From Agrostemma githago (lineage: Eukaryota > Streptophyta > Magnoliopsida > Caryophyllales > Caryophyllaceae): a stretch of 64,000 nt of DNA. Both the position numbers and the translations under genes were made by a program. The notes beneath the pieces were generated by a model that saw nothing but the letters and a program-made list of their open reading frames with translations, had not been told where the DNA came from and made no database searches. Positions 20,542 to 31,561 of the stretch are shown here, piece after piece. The stretch is from positions 48,312,898-48,376,897 of the forward strand of contig OY288250.1 in assembly GCA_958450325.1 (NCBI GenBank). Reading direction: 5' to 3'. The stretch's first letter is position 1; every line of letters begins with the position of its first letter.

Positions 20542-21621
20542 CCCTTCCCTTGTTATGTAAAGCCTATGCACTTCATTAGACCTTAAACCCTAGACTAATT
20601 TAGGTTAGATTAAATTAGATTAGTGTAGATTAGTCGGTAATTAGTAGTTAATCATAGATTAGCCTTGTATTAAGGGAATTCTTCAAGATCTTCACCAAGC
20701 TTGACAAGCTTGGATGTTTGTTTTGGGTTTTCTTCATTAATGTAAGTTTTGTTCTTTCTTCTTCACTAGTATGGTATACTCCTTTTCCTTTTCCTCTTAA
20801 TCTTTATTTATGTTATTCAAGTTTCAATCTTTGATTGTAGTTAATAGTTTTCACTAGTTTGTTTATGTTTGTTTAGTTTCTTATGATGATTCTCCTTGTT
20901 AGTGTTATTTGTAGTATAATTATGTTTGAGTAGTGTTCTTTCTAGGGTTAGTAGGGTGATTAGGGTGTTAATTGGGTGATTAAGGGATTGTTGGAGTTGT
21001 TGGTGGAAGATTTGGGTTTCCTCTTGGTTTGGTGCACATCACATGTTTGTTGAAATGCTTGAATGACTAAGTAGTTATGAATGCTTGTTTTTCTTGCCTT
21101 TCTCTTGTGGGTGATAGTTTGTTTGTGGGTCCGGTCCCCTCACTAAGTTGCGAGAGCCCGATGAGGACGACCCCTAGGTCGGTCTAAGTAGCGAGAGCCC
21201 GGATGCGACCTAGGCCACCATAGCGCGCTAGAACCCCGTTTGTCATGTGTGTCGCCGAGATGGGTTCTAGGTGGAACCTCTAGGTCGGTCTAAGTTGCGA
21301 GAGCCCAGACTAACCTAGATTACCCTACTACCTCCTTTGCTCTAGTTCTTCCTCGACCATTCCGTTACCCCTTTGACCCCGACCTAATCCTAGCCCGTTT
21401 TCCTTGTTTGCTTTCTCCTTAGCCTTAGTCATAGTCTTAGCCGTTTCCCTTCTTATCATTCTAGTTTAGCTCGTTGACTTAGTCTCGTATTTGGGCCGAC
21501 CTAGTCTAGGCTATACATTACCGTCCCCGTGGATTCAACCCGACTTACCCTATCTACCCTAGTTAGGATTAGCCGGTTATTTTATTGACGGTTGGGACGT
21601 GACGAATCCCTCCCATCAATT

Positions 21622-21639
21622 TGGCGCCGTTGCCGGGGA
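21622..21639 (+). other. Primer binding site of B1 (tRNA-Asp)
   Basis: TGGCGCCGTTGCCGGGGA is the complement of the 3' end of plant tRNA-Asp (ending CCCCGGCAACGGCGCCA). It starts three bases after the LTR. Athila elements are known for this primer. Identical sites: B2 29967-29984 and C2 62370-62387. Confidence 0.88.
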
Positions 21640-21872
21640 CGGTGCTAGTTTGGACTTTGTTTTCCTATTTGCTTGACTTAGTCTTTGTGTTTGTGTTTTT
21701 CTTTTTCTTTTTGTTACCTTGCTTCTTATGTGTGTGTGGTTTATTTCTCTCTTGTCTAGTGCCCAAAAAGCACTAGACTTCTCACGTTTGTTCTTAGTCT
21801 ATAGTTTGTGCTTAGAGGTGGTGATTATCTTCTTCTTGCAACTCAGAGCCGCTTAAACGGACGGTTGCAAGA
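21640..21872 (+). other. B1 leader with remnant of an Athila gag start
   Basis: The leader matches the C2 leader (AGTGCCCA-AAAGCACTAG, ACGTTTGTTC). Where C2 has its gag ATG (62602), B1 reads GTGCTTAGAGGTGGTGATTA, and shared words CAGAGCCG and ACGGACGRTT continue into the first 25 gag codons. B therefore seems to keep the worn 5' end of gag, followed by an unrelated frame. Confidence 0.55.
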
Positions 21873-23222
21873 ATGAGTGGTTTCCAACCGGGTATGGACC
21901 ACGATTTTCGAGCAAGCATGGGGTTTGATCTAAACTCCACACACTCGGGAGCCGATATGAGCTACCACTCTTCTTCTTTGAACCAAGGGTATGACATGAC
22001 GTCCCCCTACCATAATCAAGCTTCTTGGGGTAATCAAGACGGGTATGATCTTCAAGATTATGGAAGTGGCTACCAACAAGTGAATGACTATCACTCCTAC
22101 GATCATGGTGGCTATTACTCAAGCTATGATTGTGAACCCACCATGTACAATCAATAAGATTCACCTTATGGAAGCCAATACCACCAAAACCCACCATATT
22201 ACCCTCCACCCCAACCACAATATGAACCCTATGACCCAAAATACTACCAATCACCCCAACCTTGCTACCAACAATATGATGCCCCACCCCTTGGGCATCA
22301 TCAAGATTATCAAGGAGCTTTACAAGACCCCAATGATCACCAATTACCCAACAAGGAGGTGTTTCATTCTATGCTTCAAATGCAAAGGAGCATCCAAGAA
22401 ACGGCCATTCAATTACAAAAACAACAAGAGGAATTAATGGCCCAAATTCGAAGGGGAAACGAGGCGAGGAATGCTCAACTAAATGCATTATCGGTTCAAA
22501 CCGTAATGTCTTTATCCCGAGCATCATATTTATATGGAGGGTGCCCACTTGAGAGAGAGGAGCAACCTAATTACGAAGCCGCCGATGTAGTTCCCTTTGA
22601 TAGAGAGATTTGCTTTGAAGAACCTCAATCGTCTACCCAAAAAGAGACGAATGAGGAGATAACCGTTGTTGAAGGCAACATTGGTGAGGAATTGGAGGAG
22701 GATAGTGAGTTGGATGGGTTGGTGGAGTTTGTGAGGATGCTGGGTGAAATTGTTAGCCTCAAGTTGCCCTTGTCCGAGAATGTGGATAAGCATCAAGAGC
22801 CCCTAGCTAGTGAACCAAGCAATGACTTGGAAGAGATTGAAACCGCCGGTAGAAGTTTCGATTCTCTTCTCCAAGATGATGTGGGGCTGAGAGATGAAGA
22901 TGGGGAACCACAACTTGAGGCAAGTGTGGGGGTGTGCATTGAGGAAATGAGGCCAAAACCGCTTTTTGTGCCTCGTTTCTTGGAAACGAAGCTTGCTTGT
23001 GATTGGAGGCGATGCTTAGGGAGGAAGAGATCGGTGAAGCTCGTAGGATGGATAGACCCCAGAGACAACTTTGAAGATGATTTTGGGTCTTGGGATTCCT
23101 ACTTCTTGCCTCCTCCTTGGAGGCTGTGGAGGTCGGTTAAGCTCGAGCGCTTCATGGGCCTTCACTATGATGTCGGTAGCGCGTTCAACTTGCTCCTCCA
23201 TGCCCTTGAGGGCTACGGTTGA
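21873..23222 (+). pseudogene. B-family orphan protein, B1 copy (one stop)
   Basis: 449 codons from ATG (MSGFQPGMD) to TGA after HALEGYG, broken by TAA at 22155-22157, which comes from a 3-base insertion relative to B2 and B3. Residues 1-165 are low-complexity and rich in Tyr, Gln, Ser, Pro and Asp (prion-like, for example QYEPYD, YYQSPQPCYQQYD). Residues 165-200 look like a coiled coil (QRSIQETAIQLQKQQEELMA). The middle is strongly acidic, and the last 110 residues form a conserved Trp/Arg-rich block (SYFLPPPWR-WRSVKLERF). I do not recognise the family. The coiled coil may derive from the C-terminal part of an Athila gag. A role in binding helper gag or RNA is inference only. Confidence 0.7.
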
Positions 23223-26186
23223 AGAAGAGTCCACCATCCTAGGTTTGACGGAGTTCCTAAAAGAACCGTCATGTTGTATATTCCCCTCTCCTCTTATTTA
23301 GAGTACTTGTGCTTGTATTTGTGATTTTTGTTTCTAGGACTCTTTTGTTTTGTGATATTCTTGTAATTGTTTTGGTATTTTGATGAGCGATGTGAGGGAG
23401 CGAATTTGATGTGTAATTTGAGTTTATTATGATAGGTGAAGTGAAGGTGACTCCTAGAAAGGAGTAGTTGATGATGGAGTTTGGTTTGCGAGCGAGGAAG
23501 TCGGTTTTTGAAGCTTATGATAAGCTTTTGGGCTTGGGGAAGCAAAGAAGACTCGTCCCGACCGGGAAGAGGGCTTCCCGACCGGGAAGGATGAGGAATC
23601 CCGACCAGGAAGGAGCCATCCCGATCGGGATGAAGGTGCAAAAATTCGGACTCACTGGAGTACATTCCCGATCGGGAAGGGTTTATCAACCCGATCGGGA
23701 CTATTCATCCCGACCGGGAAGATCCCCTTTGACTCCACCCATCCATTATACCCCCTCCCAACCTCCCTACTCCTCCTTGTTCCTATCATATGACCCATAC
23801 ACCTCACTTTACACCGAGATTCACATCAAATCCCACCCCCTCGCACTATTACTACCTCTACCATGCGGTTCTATCAAGCTTGAAGCGGGATAGCAAAGAT
23901 GAAGACAAGCAAGTGCCTATATTGATCTATGAGACGATGGAGAGAGTGAGTTGCTAACCTATGGTACGGCAACTATCCTTTCTTTTCCGTTTTTGTTGTT
24001 ACTTGTTTTCCTTTGTTTATTCCCTTCCCCTTGTACACTTTCGTGTCTTCATGTCATGGTGGCCTTCGAGGCCTCGGTAGTTGTTGCTCCCGACTCTCGA
24101 TGATTTGACTACATCGAGAGTCATTTCAAAATCCAAATTTTTACAAGATTTTCACTTTCTTTTTTTGAGGATTTAGTCGGATTTAGGCGGAATCCGGGCT
24201 AGGTGACTTGATTACACCTAGCCCTCCCCTCCCATTTCCTTTTATTTCTTTCTTTTTATTTTTCTTTCCCCCCTCCATATCTTTTTCTCGTCTCGGCCCA
24301 TGGTGACTTGACTACACCCCGGCCGGACACCTTCTACCTTATCTTCACTTTATTTTTGATTTTTAGCTTTATTTTCGTAGTTTTTTTTTCTTTTTCTTTT
24401 GTCTCTCCGCACACTATGATCGAGCATATGAGGACATTGCTCGGTTTAAGTGTAGGGGAGCGATATTCTATCGTAGTTAGTTTATTTTTCCCTTTCTCGA
24501 AAAATCCACAAAAAATCCTAAAAATTGGAAAAAATTTCACAAAAATCAAAAAGATTTTCTCTTTTGTGTTTTCATTTTGTGTCTTTGTGTCGTATATTTG
24601 TTTTGTGTGCGTGTTTTGCCTCCCTTTGTCCTTATAGGTTGCTTTAATCGCCAATGACCATGGAAAGCTCTAAAGACTTCCGGTAACATCCTATCCCTTT
24701 TTCTTCTTTATCTCGTGTGGAGTTTGGAGGAGATTGTGATGTTGTGTGCTCGGCTGGAGCTTTGTGCATATTGGTGGGTGATTTGGTGACTTGTTTGGAT
24801 GATCGGGGTGGTGTTTGTGTTCGTTTTGTGTTGTTTGTGTTTTGTTTCTTTTGCTTCTTTTTCTTTCGTTTTCGTTGAATCTTTGTTTTGTGTGTGTATT
24901 TGTGTCATGTGTGTAAACCGTTTTCGAAAACCCGGTTTAGAGGCTAGTGTGTGAGTGCTTACTTTCCCCTCCTAGTAGTATAAATCGAGTCTTGGGCTTT
25001 AGTCTAGTAAAATGACCTTAAATCAATGAATTTGTTGGTCCTTTACCTTGAGTCCACCTAGCTTACTAGGGATTTACTACGGGATTTGCACTTTTGACCA
25101 TTATGACCACCCACGGTGTGAAAAGGCCTTGGTTACCGAGTCTCGTCCCTTAGGTGACCGTGTTTAGGATTGTTTGATTAGTCCAAGTTCTCCACTTTTT
25201 GTGGGTTTGAAGGGAAAAGCGCGCTCCCGACTCACCCATTTCCCTACCTCCTACACATATCACACAATAAAATGCAATTTGTTGATTTCTCTCTTTCTCA
25301 ATTGTCAAAGAAGTGACAAAAAGCCAAAATCTTGCCCAAAAAAAAAGGCAAAGAAAAGAAAAGAAAGAAAAATGAAAGAAAGAAAAGAATGAAGAAAAAG
25401 AAAAGGCACAAAAGCAAAAAAAAAAAGAAAATAGAAAAGAAGAAAAAGAAATGGCATGGCAACAAACAAATCAAAACGTCGAAAAGAAAGAAAATGCCAA
25501 AAGAAAACCCGTCTCACAAAAAGAAATCCCCACAAAAATAAGCCTTTTTCCGACTTTTGCCGTGAAGAGCCTACCAAAGGACCGAGTCCCGAGGAAGGAT
25601 GATAGCGGCATTAGTCGGTCTTCCATCATTTTGCATATTTCCACCTTTTTACTTGGATTGGTTAGGCGGTTTTAGACACGGGACGACCCTCTTGGCTCAC
25701 GCTAAAGGGGGCGGGGTCTCACTTACCTACAGTGTCGACTAACACCGTGGTTCTTCACTTTTCCACTCCGCCGATCGTCCCGTAGTACGTTTTTAGAAAG
25801 TTAGAAGGACCTAGGTAAGTTACCAACGTTTTTGTTGCTTTATCGTCATATTATTAGGGTTTAGTTCACCTTGGTTTGTATGTCTAGCTTGGGAACGTTG
25901 TCACTTGCCTCGAGTCCTAAACTGGTGCTTCTTTCACCGCTTGTTTGAGGGAAGTGGTATTTTTTTTCTTTTGGGTGCAACCGATTATGTGCTTGTTTGT
26001 GTGTTTGTTTGTTTGTGTGTTTTGTGTCCGGTTGCATCCACAGTTTTGTCGCAAGACCCGACTTGCCTTGCGGAGTGCACTTTTCCTCTAAGTGCACTCG
26101 CGTGAGTTAAAGGGGCGTAGGGTGCGCTAATACCCACTCGGATAGTTTAGTAGTAGTATGTGCTTACTCGAGGGCGAGTAAGGGTT
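23223..26186 (+). other. B1 3' non-coding internal region
   Basis: About 3 kb with no domain-bearing frame. A possible small second frame lies at 23471-23893 (conserved FGLRARKSVFEAYDKL). Also seen: a second dyad cluster (23551-23727), an internal polypurine-like site (24448-24460), a purine-rich block (about 25330-25450) with a pyrimidine mirror in B3, and TGTT-rich repeats (about 25990-26030). C1 shares most of this region, so it is an inherited Athila 3' part. Confidence 0.7.
23551..23727 (+). repeat. Internal dyad cluster in B1
   Basis: Seven dyads of the TCCCG-NN-CGGGA type (some imperfect, one CCCGACCAGGA) stand behind the reading frame, over 2 kb from either LTR. Matching clusters: B2 31895-32062 and B3 56130-56325. 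Confidence 0.8.
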
Positions 26187-26200
26187 AAGTGTGGGGGAGT
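26187..26200 (+). other. Polypurine tract of B1
   Basis: AAGTGTGGGGGAGT directly before the 3' LTR. B2 has it at 34526-34539, B3 at 53648-53661 on the - strand. Confidence 0.8.
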
Positions 26201-27828
26201 TGATAAATGTAGTTTGTAGTGTCTATTTACTGTGTTTTGGTCCCATTTTCCTTTTGGAATCGCTCCTTAGGAGCGATTTATGGGCTTCTTATGCTTCCTT
26301 TACTTCGTTTCAGGTTCCCGAGACCGATTTGGAAGAGTTGGAGTGATTCCGACTCTATACATACACATTTTGGAGCCAACGGAGTAGAGGAACGATGACT
26401 CGATGCCTTGAAATCGACCCCGAGACCTCGGGACCCAATCCCGAGTTTCCGAGACCCGATACCGAGTCCCGAGAATCGACGGGGAGCCCATGAGAAACAA
26501 GGAGGGACCAAAGAGCTCTTAAGGGAGGCCTACAAAGACCTATCCCGTCCGGGATGGCCTCATCCCGTTCGGGATGAAGGGAGCATGAAGTGCGGCTACT
26601 GTGAGCCCATCCCGATCGGGAAGGTGGCGTCCCGACCGGGACCAACCTCGTCCCGACCGGGACCACCCCGTCTCGGCCGGGACGGGCATGCTGCTGCACG
26701 CCTTGCTTTCTTTTCTTCTCCTTTCATTCTTAAACCCTATATATACCCTTCCCTTGTTATGTAAAGCCTATGCACTTCATTAGACCTTAAACCCTAGACT
26801 ACTTTAGGTTAGATTAGATTAGATTAGTGTAGATTAGTCGGTAATTAGTAGTTAATCATAGATTAGCCTTGTATTAAGGGAATTCTTCAAGATCTTCACC
26901 AAGTTTCACAACCTTGGATGTTTATTTTGGGTTTTCTTCATTAATGCAAGTTTTGTTCTTTCTTCTTCACTAGTATGGTATACTCCTTTTCCTTTTCCTT
27001 TTCCTCTTAATCTTTATTTATGTTATTCAAGTTTCAATCTTTGATTGTAGTTAATAGTTTTCACTAGTTTGTTTATGTTTGTTTAGTTTCTTATGATGAT
27101 TCTCCTTGTTAGTGTTAGTTGTAGTATAATTATGTTTGAGTAGTGTTCTTGCTAGGGTTATTAGGGTGATTAGGGTGTTAATTGGGTGATTAAGGGATTG
27201 TTGGAGTTGTTGGTGGAAGATTTGGGTTTCCTCTTGGTTTGGTGCACATCACATGTTTGTTGAAATGCTTGAATGACTAAGTAGTTATGAATGCTTGTTT
27301 TTCTTGCCTTTCTCTTGTGGGTGATAGTTTGTTTGTGGGTCCGGTCCCCTCACTAAGTTGCGAGAGCCCGGTGAGGACGACCCCTAGGTCGGTCTAAGTA
27401 GCGAGAGCCCGGATGCGACCTAGGCCACCATAGCGCGCTAGAACCCCGTTTGTCATGTGTGTCGCCGAGATGGGTTCTAGGTGGAACCTCTAGGTCGGTC
27501 TAAGTTGCGAGAGTCCGGACTAACCTAGATTACCCTACTACCTCCTTTGCTCTAGTTCTTCCTCGACCATTTCGTTACCCCTTTGACCCCGACCTAATCC
27601 TAGCCCGTTTTCCTTGTTTGCTTTCTCCTTAGCCTTAGTCATAGTCTTAGCCTTTTCCCTTCTTATCATTCTAGTTTAGCTCGTTGACTTAGTCTCGTAT
27701 TTGGGCCGACCTAGACTAGGCTATACATTACCGTCCCCGTGGATTCGACCTGACTTACCCTATCTACCCTAGTTAGGATTAGCCGGTTATTTTATTGACG
27801 GTTGGGACGTGACGAATCTCTCCCATCA
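26201..27828 (+). repeat. B1 3' LTR
   Basis: 1,628 bp, starting TGATAAATG and ending CCCATCA, with the duplication AAATG after it. It has a dyad cluster (about 26540-26690), TATA box (26738-26745) and three GCGAGAGYCCGG repeats. It differs from the 5' LTR by scattered substitutions and a few short indels; the seventh base is A where the 5' LTR has G. Confidence 0.93.
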
Positions 27829-27944
27829 AAATGACAAACTCACCTAAGGAGGGAGACTTACCAAATCCTCACTATATATATAGGAGAGATCAGGTGAGTC
27901 CACCTCTTAAAATTGAGTTCGTAAGTCCCCACTACATCTATTGG
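27829..27944. other. Host sequence between B1 and A2
   Basis: About 110 bp. It opens with the B1 duplication AAATG (27829-27833) and closes with the A2 duplication ATTGG (27940-27944). It contains TATATATAGGAGAGATCAGG and GTCCACCTCTTAAAA, text of the kind seen near plant MULE or Helitron ends. It joins 20009 on the left and 45298 on the right. Confidence 0.6.
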
Positions 27945-28363
27945 TGTAGACACCCACAATTCGTCATTAGGTGTTTGTAGAAGTTTTCGACAAACACCCG
28001 ATGATGATCAGACACAAACATGCTTTAATGTAACTCGAATATGGGCTCAAAATCATTGGCATTTGGCTTGGGCTTTTTACGGAGTACAAATCTCACGAAA
28101 CCAACCTCAAATTCAGGCCCAGTGGGTCATTTCGAGTCAAATAAGACTAATTTGGGTCGAATCTGACACCAGGGGCGAAACCGTCTTTTAGCGACCGAGT
28201 CGAAACCCTGCCAAAGATATTTTTCGAGACATCGAAACCAACCGTGTCACCCCACGAGTCCGGTTTGAGCTCAAACACTACAAAAATCAGCTACAAAAAA
28301 TATTAAACAAAGCCGTAAAAGATAGAATTCGATCTCCCGTAGAAATCTTACTCGAGAACTCCA
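27945..28363 (+). repeat. A2 5' LTR, first piece
   Basis: Starts TGTAGACACCC and matches the first 420 bp of the A2 3' LTR (from 43055). It ends with CTCCA (28359-28363), the B2 target duplication. Confidence 0.92.
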
Positions 28364-29963
28364 TGATAAGTGTGGTTTGTAGTGCCTATTTTTTAGTGTT
28401 TTGGTCTCATTTTCCTTGTAGAATCGTTCCTTGGGAGCGGTTTAGGGGCTTCTTATGCTTCCTTTAGTTCGTTTCAGGTTCCCGAGACCAATTTGGAAGA
28501 GTTGGAGCGATTCCGACTCTATACATACACTTTTTGGAGCCAACGGAGTAAAGGAACGATGACTCGATGCCTTGAAATCGACCCCGAGACCTTGGGACCC
28601 AATCCCGAGCCTCCGAGATCCGATCCCGAGTCCCGAGAATCGATGGGAAGCCCATGAGAGACAAGGAGGGACCAAAAAGTTCATAAGGGAGGCCTACAAG
28701 ACCCATCCCGATCGGGAAGGCCTCATCCCATTCGGGATGGGGTGCACAAATGAGAGGGTTGCTGACCTGAGCCCGTCCCGGTCGGGACCAACCCGTCCCG
28801 GTCGGGATGACCCCGTCTCGGTCGGGACGGGGGTGCTGCAGCTCCGCTTTGTTTTCTTTCTTCTCCCTTCCACTTGTAACCCTATATATACCCTTCCCTT
28901 GTTATGTAAAGCTTATGCACTTCATTAGACACTAAACCCTAGACTACTTTAGGTTAGATTAGATTAGATTAGTGTAGATTAGTCGATAATTAGTGGTTAA
29001 TCCTAGTTTACTCTTGTATTAAGGATCTCTTGAAGAATCCATCTCAGCTTGACAACCTTGGTGGATGAATTTGGGTTATCTTCTATGCAAGTGTTCTCCT
29101 TTTCATTCTCTTGTTAGTTTGGTATAATCTTCTCATCCTTTTACTCTTAATCTTTGTTCATTCATCCAAGTTTACATCTTTGATTGTTGTTTATTGTTTT
29201 TGTTAGTTTCTTTATATATGTTTTGTTTCTTATGATGATTCCTCTTGTTAGTGTTAGTTGTAGTTTGATTATGTTAGAGTAGTGTTCTTGCTAGGGTTAG
29301 TAAGGCGATTAGGGTGTTAATTGGATGATTAAGGGTTTGTTGGAAATGTTGGTGGAAGATTTGGGTTTCCTCTTGGTTTGGTGCATATCACATGTTTGTT
29401 GAAATGCTTGATTGACTAGTAGATGCATATACTTGTTCTTCTTGCCTTTCTCTTGTGGGTGATAGTTTGTTTGTGGGTTCGGTTCCCTCACTAAGTTGCG
29501 AGAGCCCGGTGAGGACGACCCCTAGGTCGGTCTACGTAGCGAGAGCCCAGATTCGACCTAGGCCTATAGCGTGCTAGAAACCCCGATTGTGTTGTGTATC
29601 GCCGAGTTGGGTTTTAGGTGGAACCTCTAGGTGAGTCTAAGTTGCGAGAACCCGGGCATTACCTAGATTACCCTACTACCTCCTTCACTCTAGTCCACCC
29701 TTGACCATTCCGTTACCCCTTTGACCCCGACCTAATCCTAGCCCGTTTCCCTTAGTTGTTTCTCCTTAGCCGTAGTCATAGTCTAGTCTTCTTCCCTCTC
29801 TACCATTCTTAGCTTAGTCCGTTGACTTAGTCTCGTATTTGGGCCGACCTAGTCTAGACTTTACATTACCGTCCCCGTGGATTCGACCCGACTTCCCCTA
29901 TTTACCGTAGAAATAGCCGGTTATTTTATTGACGGTTGGGACGTAACGAATCCCTACCCATCA
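28364..29963 (+). repeat. B2 5' LTR
   Basis: 1,600 bp, TGATAAGTGTGG to CCCATCA; dyad cluster about 28700-28835, TATA box 28883-28890 and three GCGAGARCCC repeats near 29495-29660. Confidence 0.93.
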
Positions 29964-30215
29964 ATTTGGCGCCGTTGCCGGGGACGGTGCTAGTTTGGAC
30001 TTTGTTTTCCTAGTTGCTTGACTCAGTCTTTGTGTTTGTGTTTTTCTTTTTCTTTTTGTTACCTTGCTTCTTGTGTGTGTGGTTTATTTCTCTCTTGTCT
30101 AGTGCCCAAAAAGCACTAGACTTCTCACGTTTGTTCTTAGTCTACATTTTGTGCTTAGAGGTGGTGATTATCTTCTTCTTGCAACTCAGAGGCGCTTAAA
30201 CGGACGGTTGCTAGG
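29964..30215 (+). other. B2 primer site and leader
   Basis: The tRNA-Asp primer site (29967-29984) opens a leader almost identical to that of B1, including the worn Athila gag start near 30155-30205. Confidence 0.75.
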
Positions 30216-31561
30216 ATGAGTGGTTTCCAGCCGGGTATGGACTACGATTTTCGAGCAAGCATGGGGTTTGAACTAAACTCCCCACACATGGAAGCCGATA
30301 TGAGCTACCATTCTTCTTCCATGAACCAAAGCTACGACATGACGTCCCCCTACCATAATCAAGCTTCTTGGGGTAATCAAGACGGGTATGATCTTCAAGG
30401 TATGAAAACGGCTACCAACAAGTGAATGACTATCACTCCTACGATCATGGTGGCTATTACTCGAGTTATGATTGTGAACCCACCATGTTCAATCAAGAGT
30501 CACCATATGGAAGCCAATACCCCCAAGACCCACAATATTACCCTCCACCCCAACCACAATATGAACCCTATGACTCACAATACTACCAATCACCCCAACC
30601 TTGCTACCAACAATATGATGCCCCACCCCTTGGGCATCATCAAGATTTTCAAGGAACTTTACAAGACCCCGATGACCACCAAATGCCAAACTTGGAGTTA
30701 CATCAATCGATGCTTCAAATGCAAAGGAGCATCCAAGAAACGGCCATTCAATTGCGAAAACAACAAGAGGAATTAATGGCCCAAATTCGAAGGGGAAACG
30801 AGGCGAGGAATGCTCATTTAAATGCATTATCGGTTCAAACCGTAATGTCTTTATCCCGAGCATCATATTTGGATGGAGGGTGCCCACTTGAGAGAGAGGA
30901 GCAACCTAATTACGAAGCCGCCGATGTAGTTCCCTTTGGAGGAGAAATATGCTTTGAAGAACCTCAATCGTCTACCCAAAAAGAGACGAATGAGGAGATA
31001 ACCCTTGTGGAAGGCAACATTGGTGAGGAATTGGAGGATGATAGTGAGTGGGATGGTTTGGTGGAATTTGTGAGGATGTTGGGTTAGATTGTTAGCCTCG
31101 AGTTGCCCTTATGCGATAATTTGGACAAGCATCAAGAGCCTCTTGCTAGTACACCGAGAAATGACTTGGAAGAGATTGAAACCGCCGGTAGAAGTTTCGA
31201 TTCTTCTCTCCAAGATGATGTGGGGCCGAGTGATGAAGATGGGGAACCACAACTTGAGGCAAGTGTGGGGGTGTACATTGAGGAGATGAGGCCAAAACCG
31301 CTTTTTGTGCCTCGTTTCTTGGAAACGAAGCTTGCTTGTGATTGGAGGCAATGCTTAGGGAGGAAGAGGTCGGTGAAGCTCGTAGGATGGAGAGACCCTG
31401 GAGACTACTTTGAAGATGATGTCGGGTCTTGGGATTCCTACTTCTTGCCTCCTCCTTGGAGGCCGTGGAGGTCGGTTAAGCTCGAGCGCTTCATGGGCCT
31501 TCACTATGATGTCGGTAGCGCGTTCGACTTGCTCCTCTATGCCCTTGAGGGCTACGGTTGA
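30216..31561 (+). pseudogene. B-family orphan protein, B2 copy (frameshift and stop)
   Basis: The same protein as in B1, from MSGFQPGMD to HALEGYG-like end (here LYALEGYG). A 1-base deletion near 30400 shifts the frame after GYDLQ, and TAG at 31085-31087 replaces a GAA codon of B1. The lesions differ from those in B1 and B3, so the source element had an intact frame. Low-complexity, coiled-coil, acidic and Trp/Arg-rich parts are all recognisable. Confidence 0.7.

Larger units (their letters stand above)
20010..21618 (+). repeat. B1 5' LTR
   Basis: 1,609 bp, TGATAAGTG to CCCATCA. In order: U3 start, an 80-bp conserved head, a dyad cluster TCCCG-NN-CGGGA (about 20335-20482), TATA box (20534-20541), CCCTAGACTAATTTAGG text with GATTA repeats, and three copies of a TAAGT-GCGAGAGCCC repeat (about 21153-21308). 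Confidence 0.93.
20010..27828 (+). mobile_element. B1: non-autonomous Athila-related LTR retrotransposon
   Basis: LTRs 20010-21618 and 26201-27828, starting TGATAA and ending CCATCA, are flanked by the 5-bp duplication AAATG (20005-20009 and 27829-27833). A tRNA-Asp primer site follows the 5' LTR and a polypurine tract precedes the 3' LTR. Inside is one frame of 449 codons (one stop) and about 3 kb without coding sequence. No protease, RT or integrase can be found on either strand, so it must borrow enzymes. Primer site, leader, LTR start and 3' region are shared with the Athila elements C1 and C2, the likely helpers. Confidence 0.92.

Noticed and set aside
21853..22287. His/Ser-rich - strand frame opposite the B orphan protein
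   Set aside because: Shadow of the Tyr/Gln/Ser-rich coding strand; equivalents in B2 and B3 (30489-30887, 57246-57728) are not better kept than chance.
26355..26699. Arg/Pro/Ser/Gly-rich frames in all B and C LTRs
   Set aside because: They are translations of the dyad array (TCCCGATCGGGA) and occur in several frames on both strands; no start context or domain.
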